64,000 bases of DNA from Candidatus Saccharimonadota bacterium (GTDB lineage: Bacteria > Patescibacteriota > Saccharimonadia > Saccharimonadales > Saccharimonadaceae), in the NCBI GenBank assembly GCA_017460105.1, contig JAFUBS010000003.1, forward strand, positions 1-64,000. The letters are read 5' to 3'. The notes beneath the pieces were generated by a model. That model did not search any database. It was not told the DNA's origin and worked only from the letters and a program-made list of their open reading frames with translations. The position numbers and the translations under genes are program-made. This document shows, one piece after another, positions 1 through 8,550 of this stretch; position 1 is the stretch's first letter, and each line of letters opens with the position of its first letter.

Positions 1-213
1 CCTAGGGTTACTTTGTATGGAGAGATAGACATGGTAGTTAATTAACCTTCATTACTTATAATAATTATTCTAATAATTCTAATAATTCTTATATTTATTG
101 TACTAGATTTTAAGAAAAACACAAGCGTGTAGTATTGAACTCTAATATAAAATCCCGAATTCTATTTAGAGACATTATTCAAAAACGTATATGTATATAT
201 ACATTAAATATGC

Positions 214-219
214 TATAAT
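214..219 (+). promoter_or_regulatory. -10 box for the first FISUMP gene
   Basis: TGCTATAAT, an extended -10, ends 9 nt before the ATG at 229. No Shine-Dalgarno motif lies between, so the transcript is probably leaderless or nearly so. The 1-213 stretch upstream is very AT-rich and holds no gene I can support. Confidence 0.6.
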
Positions 220-228
220 ATAATTATT

Positions 229-1629
229 ATGGTTACCAGGAAGCTTCTTATATATATAAATAGTCTATTATTAACGGTGTTTACTGTGCCAATGTTACTT
301 GTGGGGGTAAATGCTTCTGCCACCTCCACCCCCCTCACCTGGCAAGACGAAGTAGATGTTAAGTTTACCTTCAATCCTGCACTTTCTGTTACTATTTCTG
401 ATGGAGATATAATAATACCTAATCTAGGTGTAGGAACAAGAGACAATAGTAATGAGATAGCTATTACAGTAACCACTAATAATATAGCAGGCTATCAACT
501 ATCTGCTACAGTAGGCAACTCTACTACATATGATTATAGAGAATTAAAACATGAAACCACTAATACTGCACTATTTAATAGTCTAGCAGTAGGTACTACA
601 TTAAACCAACTGTCTACTCCAAGCACATGGGGATACTCTACTGATTCTGGTACATCATATTCTGGTCTTCCTAAATATGATGATACTACTAATGTAGCTG
701 TGTTAAATGATTCTACTGCTTCTGGCACTGAGACTACCAACTTTCTAATAGGAGCTTATGCAGATCAGAATCAACTTGCTGGTGATTATAGAAACGTAAT
801 TAACTTCAACATTGTAACTAACATGGTCAAATACACCATTGCTAATGCCCCTGATATGCAATCTGTTGCTTCTGGTACTGATGGTTGTCCTAGTACTCTT
901 CCTACTGGACAAGCTTATGAACTTACAGACTCTCGTGATGGTACGACTTACAAGGTCGCTAAACTAGCTGACAATAAGTGCTGGATGTTAGACAACCTTG
1001 CACTAGACCTCACCAATTCTACTACCATGGCTGCTCTAACGCCAAGTAATACCAATGCAGATGCGGATTCACTTACTAGCCTCAGAAGTGGAAACAGGAC
1101 CACTGAAACTCCACAGTATGCAGATGGTGCGTTTGTTGCAGAATGGGATAGTGAGCATACCGCCAATTACTACAACCGTGCTAGTGTAAATGTAGCAAGT
1201 AAGAACACTACGGTTACTAGTTATGGCTCTGGTAGTGGTAAAGTAGGCGTATATTATAACTATTGTGCAGCATCTGCAGGCTCATACTGCTATAATGACG
1301 GTGCTGCTCCAGCAAATACGAATGCCTCGCAAGACATCTGCCCAGCAGGTTGGCGTATGCCTACTGGCGGTAGCACAGGAGAATACCAAGCTCTTTACGC
1401 AGCATATAGTAGTAATGCTACTAATTACAGAAACGCCCTTTCTACGCCCCTCTCTGGCGGATTCAGCGATGGCTCGGCCTACCATCAAGGTGGAGTCGGT
1501 TACTTTTGGTCTTCCTATAAATATGATGGCGACGACATTTATAATCTTTATGTTAATTCGTCTGAGGTATATACTGCTAATGTGATTCTTCGCTATTACG
1601 GTCGATCAGTGCGGTGTTTGCTTCGGTAG
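229..1629 (+). CDS. secreted FISUMP-domain surface protein with DGR-type variable C-terminus
   Basis: A 466-residue secreted protein. Residues 1-32 form a signal peptide (hydrophobic LLLTVFTVPMLLVG, then ASAT). Residues ~33-205 are a Thr/Ser/Asn-rich beta domain almost identical to that of the gene at 49300. Residues ~225-466 are a FISUMP-like domain with CWMLDNLALD, YYNYCAASAGSYCY and CPAGWRMPTGG motifs. The last ~65 residues (from residue 402) align with the DGR variable repeat of the gene at 20584, including FWSS and the terminal SVRCLL. The ligand is unknown; C-type-lectin-like display is inferred from the family. There is no LPXTG or C-terminal membrane anchor. The codon choice (many ACT, CTA, TCT) differs from the neighbouring housekeeping genes. 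The start is fixed by the adjacent -10 box and signal peptide. Confidence 0.85.
   Translation: MVTRKLLIYINSLLLTVFTVPMLLVGVNASATSTPLTWQDEVDVKFTFNPALSVTISDGDIIIPNLGVGTRDNSNEIAITVTTNNIAGYQLSATVGNSTTYDYRELKHETTNTALFNSLAVGTTLNQLSTPSTWGYSTDSGTSYSGLPKYDDTTNVAVLNDSTASGTETTNFLIGAYADQNQLAGDYRNVINFNIVTNMVKYTIANAPDMQSVASGTDGCPSTLPTGQAYELTDSRDGTTYKVAKLADNKCWMLDNLALDLTNSTTMAALTPSNTNADADSLTSLRSGNRTTETPQYADGAFVAEWDSEHTANYYNRASVNVASKNTTVTSYGSGSGKVGVYYNYCAASAGSYCYNDGAAPANTNASQDICPAGWRMPTGGSTGEYQALYAAYSSNATNYRNALSTPLSGGFSDGSAYHQGGVGYFWSSYKYDGDDIYNLYVNSSEVYTANVILRYYGRSVRCLLR
1432..1629 (+). repeat. VR-like region, drifted from the TR
   Basis: The last 66 codons align without gaps to the DGR template at 24791-25046: NALSTPLSG, GSA, FWSS, VNSS, SVRCLL in order. 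Most TR AAY codons are replaced here, but there are also many changes at non-adenine template positions (CAG to CAA, GGC to GGT, TTC to TTT). Homology stops at the stop codon. This is a paralogous variable module, probably not rewritten recently by this TR. Confidence 0.6.
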
Positions 1630-1687
1630 CTGCAGCTTTGTCGCATAAATGTCGCAAAAAGTGTCGCGAAATGCAGTGCAGATATTA

Positions 1688-1693
1688 TATAAT
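1688..1693 (+). promoter_or_regulatory. -10 box of sbcB, leaderless spacing
   Basis: TATAAT ends 7 nt before the ATG at 1701 with no SD motif between, placing the expected start of transcription at or next to the A of the ATG. Confidence 0.6.
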
Positions 1694-1700
1694 ATAGGGT

Positions 1701-3161
1701 ATGGACAAGACGTTTTTCTTCTATGACCTGGAGACGAGTGGGCTGAATCAGCGATACGACCGGATTATGCAGTTCGCTGGGCAGCGGACGGATATGGAAT
1801 TAAATCCGATTGGCGAGCCAGTGAACGTGCTGGTAAAGATGACGGATGATGCTTTGCCGAGCCCTTCTGCGATAATGGTGACGAAGATTACGCCGCAGCA
1901 GACGCTGGCGGATGGAGTGAGCGAGGCGGAATTTTGCCGGTTCGTGACAGAAGAAGTGTTTGTGCCGAATACGATCGCGGTTGGTTATAATACGGTGAGA
2001 TTCGACGACGAGTTTATGCGGGCGACAATGTGGCGGAATTTCTACGATCCGTATGAGTGGGAATGGAAGGACGGTCGTAGTCGTTGGGATATGCTAGACG
2101 TAGTGCGTCTGACGCGGGCGCTTCGGCCGGAGGGAATCAACTGGCCATTCACCGATGAAGGCAAGCCGACGAATCGTCTGGAACTTATCACGAAACTAAA
2201 TGGTCTAAAGCACGAGCATGCGCACGATGCGCTCTCGGATGTGTATGCGACGATTGCGGTGGCAAAAATTATTCGCGATAAACAGCCGGAATTATTTAAC
2301 TATCTACTAAAAATGCGTGATAAACGCGAGGTGAAGAAACTAGTAAATCTGGATAATAAAAAGCCGTTTGTGTATGCGAGCGGGAGATATGCTAATGAAT
2401 ACAATAAAACGACAGTGGTGGTGCCGTTGACGGTGGGAAGAAATGGGAACGTATTGGTGTACGACTTGAGGTACAATTTAGAGAAAATCCTTCCTGTAGA
2501 CGGGTCCTGCCAGGCGCTGTCCCCCCCCATTTCGCAGGCTCAATGGGGGTCCCCCTCCGCGCCTGTCACCCGTCTGGCTGGAGATTTACGTAAGTCGCCC
2601 GTCAAAAACACCAATTCTTCACTTTTCCCAACCGTAAAGGAGCTTTGTTATAATAAGTGTCCGGCGGTGGCGCCACTGGGGGTGTTGGAGTCGGCAAATG
2701 GTTGGGAGAAAATCGGCCTAACTTTGGAGCAGGTACAAAAGAACCTGAATACATTAATGGCGCATCCGGAGTTTGCCGAACAAATGCGGACGAAATGGGA
2801 AAATCAGCCGGAATTTCCGCCTGCGGAAGAACCAGAGTTGGCGCTGTATGATGGGTTCTTGAACGACCGTGACCGCATAAAAGTTGCGGCAGTGAGAAAT
2901 GCCGACGCGAATCGCTTGGCGGATTTTCATCCGGATTTTGACGACGCCAGACTGCCGGAGCTGTTACTGCATTATAAAGGACGCAATTTCCCAGAATCGT
3001 TGAGCGAGAGTGAGAACGAGAAATGGCAGGCATATCGCCGGGCTAGACTACAAAAGCAGGCGGAGAAATTCCTCAAGGAATTGGAGGCCTGCCAGGTGCG
3101 CGATGAATTCATAGCGGAAGAGCTGAGGCTGTATTTCGAGAGTCTGGCAAATTACGACTAA
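1701..3161 (+). CDS. sbcB: exodeoxyribonuclease I (SbcB), DEDDh 3'-5' exonuclease
   Basis: A 486-residue 3'-5' single-strand DNA exonuclease of the DEDDh superfamily, acting in recombination and repair. ExoI motif FFYDLETSGLN (residues 5-15) supplies the first Asp and Glu. VGYNTVRFDDEF (~94-105) is motif II, and HEHAHDALSDVYAT (~174-187) gives the DEDDh His-Asp. The exoI C-terminal signature YNKCP (~316-320) is present. E. coli SbcB is 475 residues, so this is full length. Residues ~266-292 are foreign-looking (CQALSPPISQAQWGSPSAP) and are encoded by an in-frame palindromic DNA element at 2498-2575. Single-gene transcript with its own -10. Confidence 0.92.
   Translation: MDKTFFFYDLETSGLNQRYDRIMQFAGQRTDMELNPIGEPVNVLVKMTDDALPSPSAIMVTKITPQQTLADGVSEAEFCRFVTEEVFVPNTIAVGYNTVRFDDEFMRATMWRNFYDPYEWEWKDGRSRWDMLDVVRLTRALRPEGINWPFTDEGKPTNRLELITKLNGLKHEHAHDALSDVYATIAVAKIIRDKQPELFNYLLKMRDKREVKKLVNLDNKKPFVYASGRYANEYNKTTVVVPLTVGRNGNVLVYDLRYNLEKILPVDGSCQALSPPISQAQWGSPSAPVTRLAGDLRKSPVKNTNSSLFPTVKELCYNKCPAVAPLGVLESANGWEKIGLTLEQVQKNLNTLMAHPEFAEQMRTKWENQPEFPPAEEPELALYDGFLNDRDRIKVAAVRNADANRLADFHPDFDDARLPELLLHYKGRNFPESLSESENEKWQAYRRARLQKQAEKFLKELEACQVRDEFIAEELRLYFESLANYD
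2498..2575 (+). repeat. in-frame palindromic element inside sbcB
   Basis: Nested inverted repeats: AGACGGGT (2498-2505) with ACCCGTCT (2568-2575); CAGGCGC (2511-2517) with GCGCCTG (2559-2565); CCCCCATT (2524-2531) with AATGGGGG (2542-2549). It is 78 bp long, a multiple of three, and the frame is kept. It contains CGGGTCCTGCC (2501-2511), also found at 11053-11063 (reverse) and 20722-20732. It adds about 26 residues to a loop of the exonuclease. Confidence 0.75.
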
Positions 3162-3237
3162 CTAAGACACGGTTTAATTACGACGAGCGAGCAGCACACA
3201 GGGAGGATATTTTTGTGCGAAAACAAATTGCTTATGC

Positions 3238-3243
3238 TATAAT
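3238..3243 (+). promoter_or_regulatory. -10 box of ldh, leaderless spacing
   Basis: TATGCTATAAT lies with only 6 nt between the hexamer and the ATG at 3250; no SD motif. Confidence 0.6.
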
Positions 3244-3249
3244 AGTAGC

Positions 3250-4170
3250 ATGGACAATAATAAAGTGATGATTGTCGGGACGGGGAACGTCGGTGCGAGC
3301 ATTGCATACGCGCTGATTAACCAGCGCACGGCGGTAAATGAAATTGTATTAACGGATATTATAGCAAAGGATGCCGAGGGCGAAGCGATGGACCTGCGGG
3401 ATGCGCTCGCGGTGGCGCCGAGTTATGTGAAGATTAGCAACGGTACTTACAAGGATGCGAAAGATTGTGACGTGGTAGTAATCACGGCCGGTGCCGCACA
3501 GAAGCCTGGCGAGACGCGGATGCAACTGCTGAAGAAGAACGTCAATATCTTGAAGGGCATGATTGAGCAAATTATGGATAGTGGATTTGACGGGATTTTC
3601 CTCATTGTAACAAATCCGATGGACGTGTTGACGTATTTTGCATGCAAATTCTCTGGGCTTCCTACCGAGAGAGTGATTGGTTCTGGTACGGTGCTAGATT
3701 CTGCTAGACTGCGTCAGAGACTCGCGAGTTACTTAAATGTAAATCCGAAATCTGTACACGCTTATCAAGTGGGTGAGCATGGTGATACGGAAGTGTCATT
3801 ATATTCGCTAGCAGATGTGGGTGGACAGAGAGTGACGGATTTGTTGTCGCGTGATGTGCTGAATGGAATTTCTGACTATGTACGCAATGAGGCTTACGAA
3901 ATTATTGAGAAAAAGGGCGCGACATATTACGGAATTGCGGATTGTGTGGTGCAGATACTTAATTCCATTCTCAATGACGAGATGCGAGTGTTGCCAGTGT
4001 CGTCATACGATGGGTTCTCTGGTACGTGCTTTGGCTGGCCGTCTGTGGTTGGTCGTGAAGGCGTAGTGCGCAGACTGGATATCAAGATTACTGAGCAAGA
4101 AGGTCTCGACTTGCAGAAGTCGATTAATGCTTTGCAGAAAGCAATCAAGTCTGTTAAAATAAAAGCATGA
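3250..4170 (+). CDS. ldh: L-lactate dehydrogenase
   Basis: A 306-residue NAD-dependent enzyme reducing pyruvate to L-lactate and regenerating NAD+ in fermentation. The Rossmann motif VGTGNVGASIA is at residues ~9-19. The mobile loop reads AAQKPGETR: Gln at the position that distinguishes lactate from malate dehydrogenase (malate enzymes have Arg there), followed by the catalytic-loop Arg. TNPMDV (substrate Asn/Arg region) and GEHGDTEV (catalytic His) follow. Length is normal. Its TGA stop overlaps the next ATG by 4 nt. A lactate-producing fermentative lifestyle fits Saccharibacteria. Confidence 0.93.
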   Translation: MDNNKVMIVGTGNVGASIAYALINQRTAVNEIVLTDIIAKDAEGEAMDLRDALAVAPSYVKISNGTYKDAKDCDVVVITAGAAQKPGETRMQLLKKNVNILKGMIEQIMDSGFDGIFLIVTNPMDVLTYFACKFSGLPTERVIGSGTVLDSARLRQRLASYLNVNPKSVHAYQVGEHGDTEVSLYSLADVGGQRVTDLLSRDVLNGISDYVRNEAYEIIEKKGATYYGIADCVVQILNSILNDEMRVLPVSSYDGFSGTCFGWPSVVGREGVVRRLDIKITEQEGLDLQKSINALQKAIKSVKIKA

Positions 4171-6110
4171 GGAGGCTAAAAGTGTTTCTTGCTGCGAGGA
4201 AAATGTATGTTTTTGGTGTGGCAATTCTTGTCGTAACGCTCGTAATGGGCGGGATGATTGGTGCAACAGGAGTGGGCGCGCCGAAGGCGCATGCGGTAGA
4301 CACGGATAATTTTTATTTTGATGATTTTACGGCAGATTATTACTTGACGCGGGATGATGCGGGAGTGTCGCATCTTAGAGTAGTGGAAAGTCTTACGGCG
4401 GTATTCCCACTTTATAATCAGAATAAGGGAATTTGTCGTGAGATACCGTTTACGAATATGGATGGCACAAACGTCACCATGGAGAAGTTGAATAGTTCAA
4501 ATCTAAAACTAACTAGAAATGGCCTACCAGAACCAATTTATAGTATTGACAGAGAGCGAGATTTTTACCGCGTTTGTACTGGTACAGAAGATTACGTTAC
4601 AGGGCGCCAGGTGTATACTTTTGAGTATGAATTTGATAAAGTCATTTCGGATTTTAGCAATTACCAGGAGCTCTATTGGGATACGAATGGTAATGGATGG
4701 TACCAAAAGTTTAATACTTTGACGGCACGAGTGCATTTTGGCGACGAAGCGACTAGTGGGGCGTATGATGGCAAGAAATGGTGCTATGTCGGTGCATATG
4801 GTATAAGTGGGCAAGACCGCTGCACGATAACGGAGCTGGGTGACGGCTTGCAATTTGCGACGAGTAATCTGTCTCGTCATGAAAATTTGACGTTTGATAT
4901 TCAATTCAAGGCTGGCTCTTTTGCTATACCAGAGCCGACAAAGAACTATTTGATGCTAGTATATTTGGCTCTTTCCGTAATAGCAATTGTAATATATATT
5001 TGCCTGGGTCCACTCAAACAGTTTAGGGCAGTGAGCGATAAAAGAAAGTACTATGAGGAGTTTTTCGTTAAGCCAGAGTATCAGCCTAATCCAGATTATA
5101 ATTTGATGGAAATGGCGGAGATTTATATTGGGAAAAAGAAGAGTGTGAGAGTCCCGATGCTTCTTGATATGATTATCAAAAAGCGAATTACTTTGATAAA
5201 GACAGAAAAGAAGGGGTTATTTGGCAATAAAGACGGGTGGAAGATAAAAGTAAATAGCTTGGATGGGATAAGAGAACAAGAAAGAACTTTGCTCCAATTA
5301 ATAAACGGCGGAAAAGATGTGAGTGATGGAGCAGAATTTGAAATAGAAAAGCACGAGCCGACAGTCGGACTCCTAGCGATGAGCCACAAAATCGGAAGCA
5401 TAACATTAAAGGAATTAAAACGTGATAAATTAGTGGAGAGTAATTATGGCATGGGCTCATCAGATAAAATAAGTCCAGTGGCTCAGGCGGTATCAGATTT
5501 GATTCTGGGCACATTCGTTTGGGTATGGGTATATTTGTTGCCTTGGGGGGTGATGCAAGAGTATTTCTTTACCAATACCATGGTTGGAAAAGAATACGTT
5601 TTGCCAGTTGGTGGAATAATAATGTTCGTTACGATATTGATTAACCGGTTACTAAGAAGCAATGCGACTATTTACACTAAGTTTACTAAGGAAGGTCTCA
5701 AGCAGTCGCGCTATATGGACGGGCTAAAATTATATATTAGCATGGCAGAAGCAGATAGGTTGAAGATGCTGCAGAGCGTTAAAGGTGCAGATGTTTCGCC
5801 GGAGGGTGTCGTGAGGCTGTATGAAAAATTATTGCCATATGCGGCGGTGTTTGGTCTAGAGGATAGTTGGGTAGAAGAAATGAAGAATTATTGCGAAGTG
5901 AAAGATATCGAACTTGGCTACAATATTAGTACTAATGATATGTTGATTGCGAGTCGTTTTATTACAAACGATGTTTTGGGCCGAACTTTGTCTTCGTCTG
6001 GTAGTTCGTTGATTAGTGGTGGGGGTGGATCGTCATCGGGCTTTTCTGGCGGTGGAGGAGGTGGATTCTCCGGCGGCGGAGGCGGCGGTGGCGGAGGCGG
6101 CGGTCGCTAG
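4167..6110 (+). CDS. DUF2207-type predicted membrane protein with Gly-rich tail
   Basis: A 647-residue membrane protein of the DUF2207 type; function unknown. An N-terminal membrane segment or uncleaved signal (residues ~12-33) is followed by an extracellular domain (~45-255), a membrane segment (~262-282), a cytosolic basic region, two adjacent membrane segments (~433-490) and a tail of almost pure glycine (residues ~612-646), a hallmark of the family. The ATG overlaps the ldh stop (ATGA), and TAAAAT just upstream could act as its own -10. A later ATG at 4203 (MYVFGV, after GAGGA) is an alternative start. Confidence 0.75.
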   Translation: MRRLKVFLAARKMYVFGVAILVVTLVMGGMIGATGVGAPKAHAVDTDNFYFDDFTADYYLTRDDAGVSHLRVVESLTAVFPLYNQNKGICREIPFTNMDGTNVTMEKLNSSNLKLTRNGLPEPIYSIDRERDFYRVCTGTEDYVTGRQVYTFEYEFDKVISDFSNYQELYWDTNGNGWYQKFNTLTARVHFGDEATSGAYDGKKWCYVGAYGISGQDRCTITELGDGLQFATSNLSRHENLTFDIQFKAGSFAIPEPTKNYLMLVYLALSVIAIVIYICLGPLKQFRAVSDKRKYYEEFFVKPEYQPNPDYNLMEMAEIYIGKKKSVRVPMLLDMIIKKRITLIKTEKKGLFGNKDGWKIKVNSLDGIREQERTLLQLINGGKDVSDGAEFEIEKHEPTVGLLAMSHKIGSITLKELKRDKLVESNYGMGSSDKISPVAQAVSDLILGTFVWVWVYLLPWGVMQEYFFTNTMVGKEYVLPVGGIIMFVTILINRLLRSNATIYTKFTKEGLKQSRYMDGLKLYISMAEADRLKMLQSVKGADVSPEGVVRLYEKLLPYAAVFGLEDSWVEEMKNYCEVKDIELGYNISTNDMLIASRFITNDVLGRTLSSSGSSLISGGGGSSSGFSGGGGGGFSGGGGGGGGGGGR

Positions 6111-6222
6111 AAAATAGACATTTGTCTATTTACGAAAAAGCAGAAGAGAAATGCGTTGAAAAAGCATTAGTGATGTATTATAATATAACAAAGAAGAAAG
6201 AACTTAAGTTAAGGAAAATAAA

Positions 6223-6843
6223 ATGGATCCGATCAATCAACCAACACCAAATCCAACTCCAGCAGCACCGACGGCACCAAGCGCGCCAGCTGCGCCTAGT
6301 ATTCCAGAGCCAGCTAGCCCGGCTCCTGCACCAGCTGCACCAGCTACACCAGAGCCGGCCGCCTCTGCTCCAGTTACGCCTCCAGTAAAGCCAGTGTCTG
6401 CAGATATTCCAGATGTAACGGCAGTGCCAGAGGCTCCAGTGGTTACACCAGGTGCGCCAGCGGTCCCTACCCCTGCTAATCCAGTATTTCAGCCAAATGG
6501 TGGCGGACTTGTGGACGCGACCACTCCAATTACTATGCCAGAACAACCAAAAGCTCCGGACCCAGTTGAGGAAGAATTAAAGGCTCCTTTGAAGGCTGCC
6601 GCTCCAGCGCCAGGTTCGATTGGTAGTGCTGTGTCTGGTCCAGACGCAGGTGCTGGTCAGACCCCAAGTGTTTCTTTTGATGATCCTGCGATGGCAAATA
6701 CCATGCAGAGCACTGCACCAAATGCTCAGCCTGCTAAGAAGAAGATGGACAAGAAGACCCTGATAATACTTTGCGCAATTATCGGCGTTATCGTATTGGC
6801 GCTCGCGATTGTACTGATTATGCAATTAACTGGTGCTCTATAA
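6223..6843 (+). CDS. Pro/Ala-rich protein with single C-terminal membrane anchor
   Basis: A 206-residue protein of unknown function. Residues ~1-180 are a low-complexity Pro/Ala/Thr-rich stretch, probably disordered. A KKKMDKK positive patch precedes one hydrophobic helix (TLIILCAIIGVIVLALAIVL) at the C-terminus, giving a tail-anchored topology with the Pro-rich part likely cytosolic. TATAAT at ~6178-6183 and an AAGGA motif upstream of the ATG support the start. A terminator follows directly. Confidence 0.65.
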   Translation: MDPINQPTPNPTPAAPTAPSAPAAPSIPEPASPAPAPAAPATPEPAASAPVTPPVKPVSADIPDVTAVPEAPVVTPGAPAVPTPANPVFQPNGGGLVDATTPITMPEQPKAPDPVEEELKAPLKAAAPAPGSIGSAVSGPDAGAGQTPSVSFDDPAMANTMQSTAPNAQPAKKKMDKKTLIILCAIIGVIVLALAIVLIMQLTGAL

Positions 6844-6858
6844 AAAACGAATGAAAAA

Positions 6859-6887
6859 ACAGCGGGAATGAGTCTCGCTGTTTTTTT
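6859..6887 (+). terminator. rho-independent terminator
   Basis: ACAGCG (6859-6864) pairs with CGCTGT (6876-6881), with extra internal pairs, and runs into seven T residues. Confidence 0.8.
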
Positions 6888-6921
6888 GATTTTTTGAGTA
6901 AAGTATTGTAAAATATATTTT

Positions 6922-8337
6922 ATGAGAAAGACATATATTACAACTGCGATTCCTTATGTTAATGGCGCGCCACACATTGGTCATGCGATGGACTATTGTC
7001 TCGCGGATGTTTTTGCACGTTATCAAATGCTGATTGGTAATGAGGTGCGTTTTCAGGCTGGAACTGACGAGCATGGAAACAAAATTTTTCAGAAGGCGAA
7101 CGAGCTAGGGTTGCCAGTGGAAGATTATGTGAAGGAAAACTCGGATAAGTTCAAGGATTTTATTCACAAACTCAATGTGTCTTATACAGATTTTGTGCGG
7201 ACGACGGACCCGGAACACGAAAAACGTTGTCAAGAAATTTGGATGAAGCTGCGTGACCATATTTATCCAGCAAAATATGAAGGATGGTATTGTACTGGCT
7301 GTGAAAGATTTATTACCGAAAAAGAATATGAAGAAAATCACGGAATTTGTCCAGATCATCAAAAGCCTTACGAACGTCTAGAAGAAGAGAACTATTATTT
7401 TCGGATTTCGGATTTTAAGGAAAGTATAACATCGGCAATCGAAGCTGAAAAATTGAAAATCTTGCCAGAGTTTCGCAAAAAAGAAGTACTGAAGCTACTA
7501 GAAGATACGCCGGATGTGTCGGTGTCGCGGCCAAAGTCGCAGTTGACGTGGGGTGTACCGGTGCCGGATGACGAAAATCAGGTAATGTATGTATGGATTG
7601 ATGCACTCGCAAATTATATTACGGTGCTAGGATACCCGGATAAGGATATTTCGGACTGGTGGCCAGCTGCGGCACAGTTTGTCGGTAAAGATATTTTGAG
7701 ATTTCACGCAATTATTTGGCCGGCGATGTTGCTTGGGCTAGGGTTGCCTTTGCCGGAGAATTTAGTTTCGCATGGAATGGTGTTATCGGACGGGCAGAAG
7801 ATGTCAAAATCGATTGGTAATGTGATAGAACCTGTGGAAGTAATCAATAAACATGGCATTGATGCTTTCCGTTATTATTTCCTGAGACATATCGATACAT
7901 TTGCGGATTCGGATTTTACGTGGGAAAAATTTGAAAATGCATATAACAATGAGCTTGCGAATGATCTTGGCAATCTAGTGCAACGATTAGCAACGCTTGC
8001 TTCGAAGAACAATATCGTGCTTGATGATTATACCTTGGTTTTACCGGAAGAATACCGCGCGTTGATGGACAACTTTGAGTTCTCAAAAGCGTTTGACTAT
8101 GCTTGGGAAAAAGTGCAGGGGATTAATCGTCGAATCGATGAGGAAAAGCCTTGGAGTCTTGCAAAGGAAGGTAAGACCGAGGAGCTAAATGCGTGTATGA
8201 ATAGCCTGATTAATGCACTGCTGAATGCTAATCTAATGCTAAAGCCGTTCCTTCCGAATGCTTGCGAAAAAATTTCTGCTGCATTTGACAAGACTGTTAC
8301 GGTTCCAACGCAACCACTGTTCCCGAAGAGTAAATAA
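6922..8337 (+). CDS. metG: methionyl-tRNA synthetase
   Basis: A 471-residue class I synthetase charging tRNA-Met. The HIGH motif (PHIGH, residues ~17-21) and KMSKS (~293-297) are present, as are the AGTDEHG and MYVWIDALANY motifs of MetRS. The zinc knuckle is visible as CTGC and CPDH (~127-146), so the fourth ligand may be His. The protein ends after the anticodon-binding helical domain and lacks the C-terminal EMAP/OB tRNA-binding domain found in many longer MetRSs. TAAAAT ends 7 nt before the ATG without an SD, implying leaderless expression. Confidence 0.93.
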   Translation: MRKTYITTAIPYVNGAPHIGHAMDYCLADVFARYQMLIGNEVRFQAGTDEHGNKIFQKANELGLPVEDYVKENSDKFKDFIHKLNVSYTDFVRTTDPEHEKRCQEIWMKLRDHIYPAKYEGWYCTGCERFITEKEYEENHGICPDHQKPYERLEEENYYFRISDFKESITSAIEAEKLKILPEFRKKEVLKLLEDTPDVSVSRPKSQLTWGVPVPDDENQVMYVWIDALANYITVLGYPDKDISDWWPAAAQFVGKDILRFHAIIWPAMLLGLGLPLPENLVSHGMVLSDGQKMSKSIGNVIEPVEVINKHGIDAFRYYFLRHIDTFADSDFTWEKFENAYNNELANDLGNLVQRLATLASKNNIVLDDYTLVLPEEYRALMDNFEFSKAFDYAWEKVQGINRRIDEEKPWSLAKEGKTEELNACMNSLINALLNANLMLKPFLPNACEKISAAFDKTVTVPTQPLFPKSK

Positions 8338-8381
8338 TAATTTTCGCGTCCGGTTCGTTTCACGGCGTAACTCTATTTTTT

Positions 8382-8550
8382 GAAGAGTAAATAAATTGCT
8401 TTTGAGCGCGGTTTGCTTCACGCTGGGTTGCTATAAAAAAGTTCCGCCAGGCCTGCGCCGAAATTGCAGTTTCGTACTCGGCTTGGGGAACTTTTTTATA
8501 GTAACTCAGGTTCGCAAAAATGCGCCCAAAAGCAATTTTATTTACTCTTC
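8382..8550 (+). repeat. giant nested palindrome between metG and the aquaporin gene (locus A)
   Basis: Three concentric inverted repeats. The outer arms (8382-8409 and 8522-8550) match over ~28 nt with one mismatch and one extra A. The middle arms (8427-8445 and 8487-8505) match over 19 nt with one mismatch. The core (8454-8486) contains TGCGCCGAAATT and TTTCGTACTCG, shared with 32088-32120 and 43204-43236. The outer arm repeats the last metG codons (GAAGAGTAAATAA, at 8326 and again at 8382), and its mirror image forms the end of the opposing gene. It probably also terminates both convergent genes. Confidence 0.85.
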
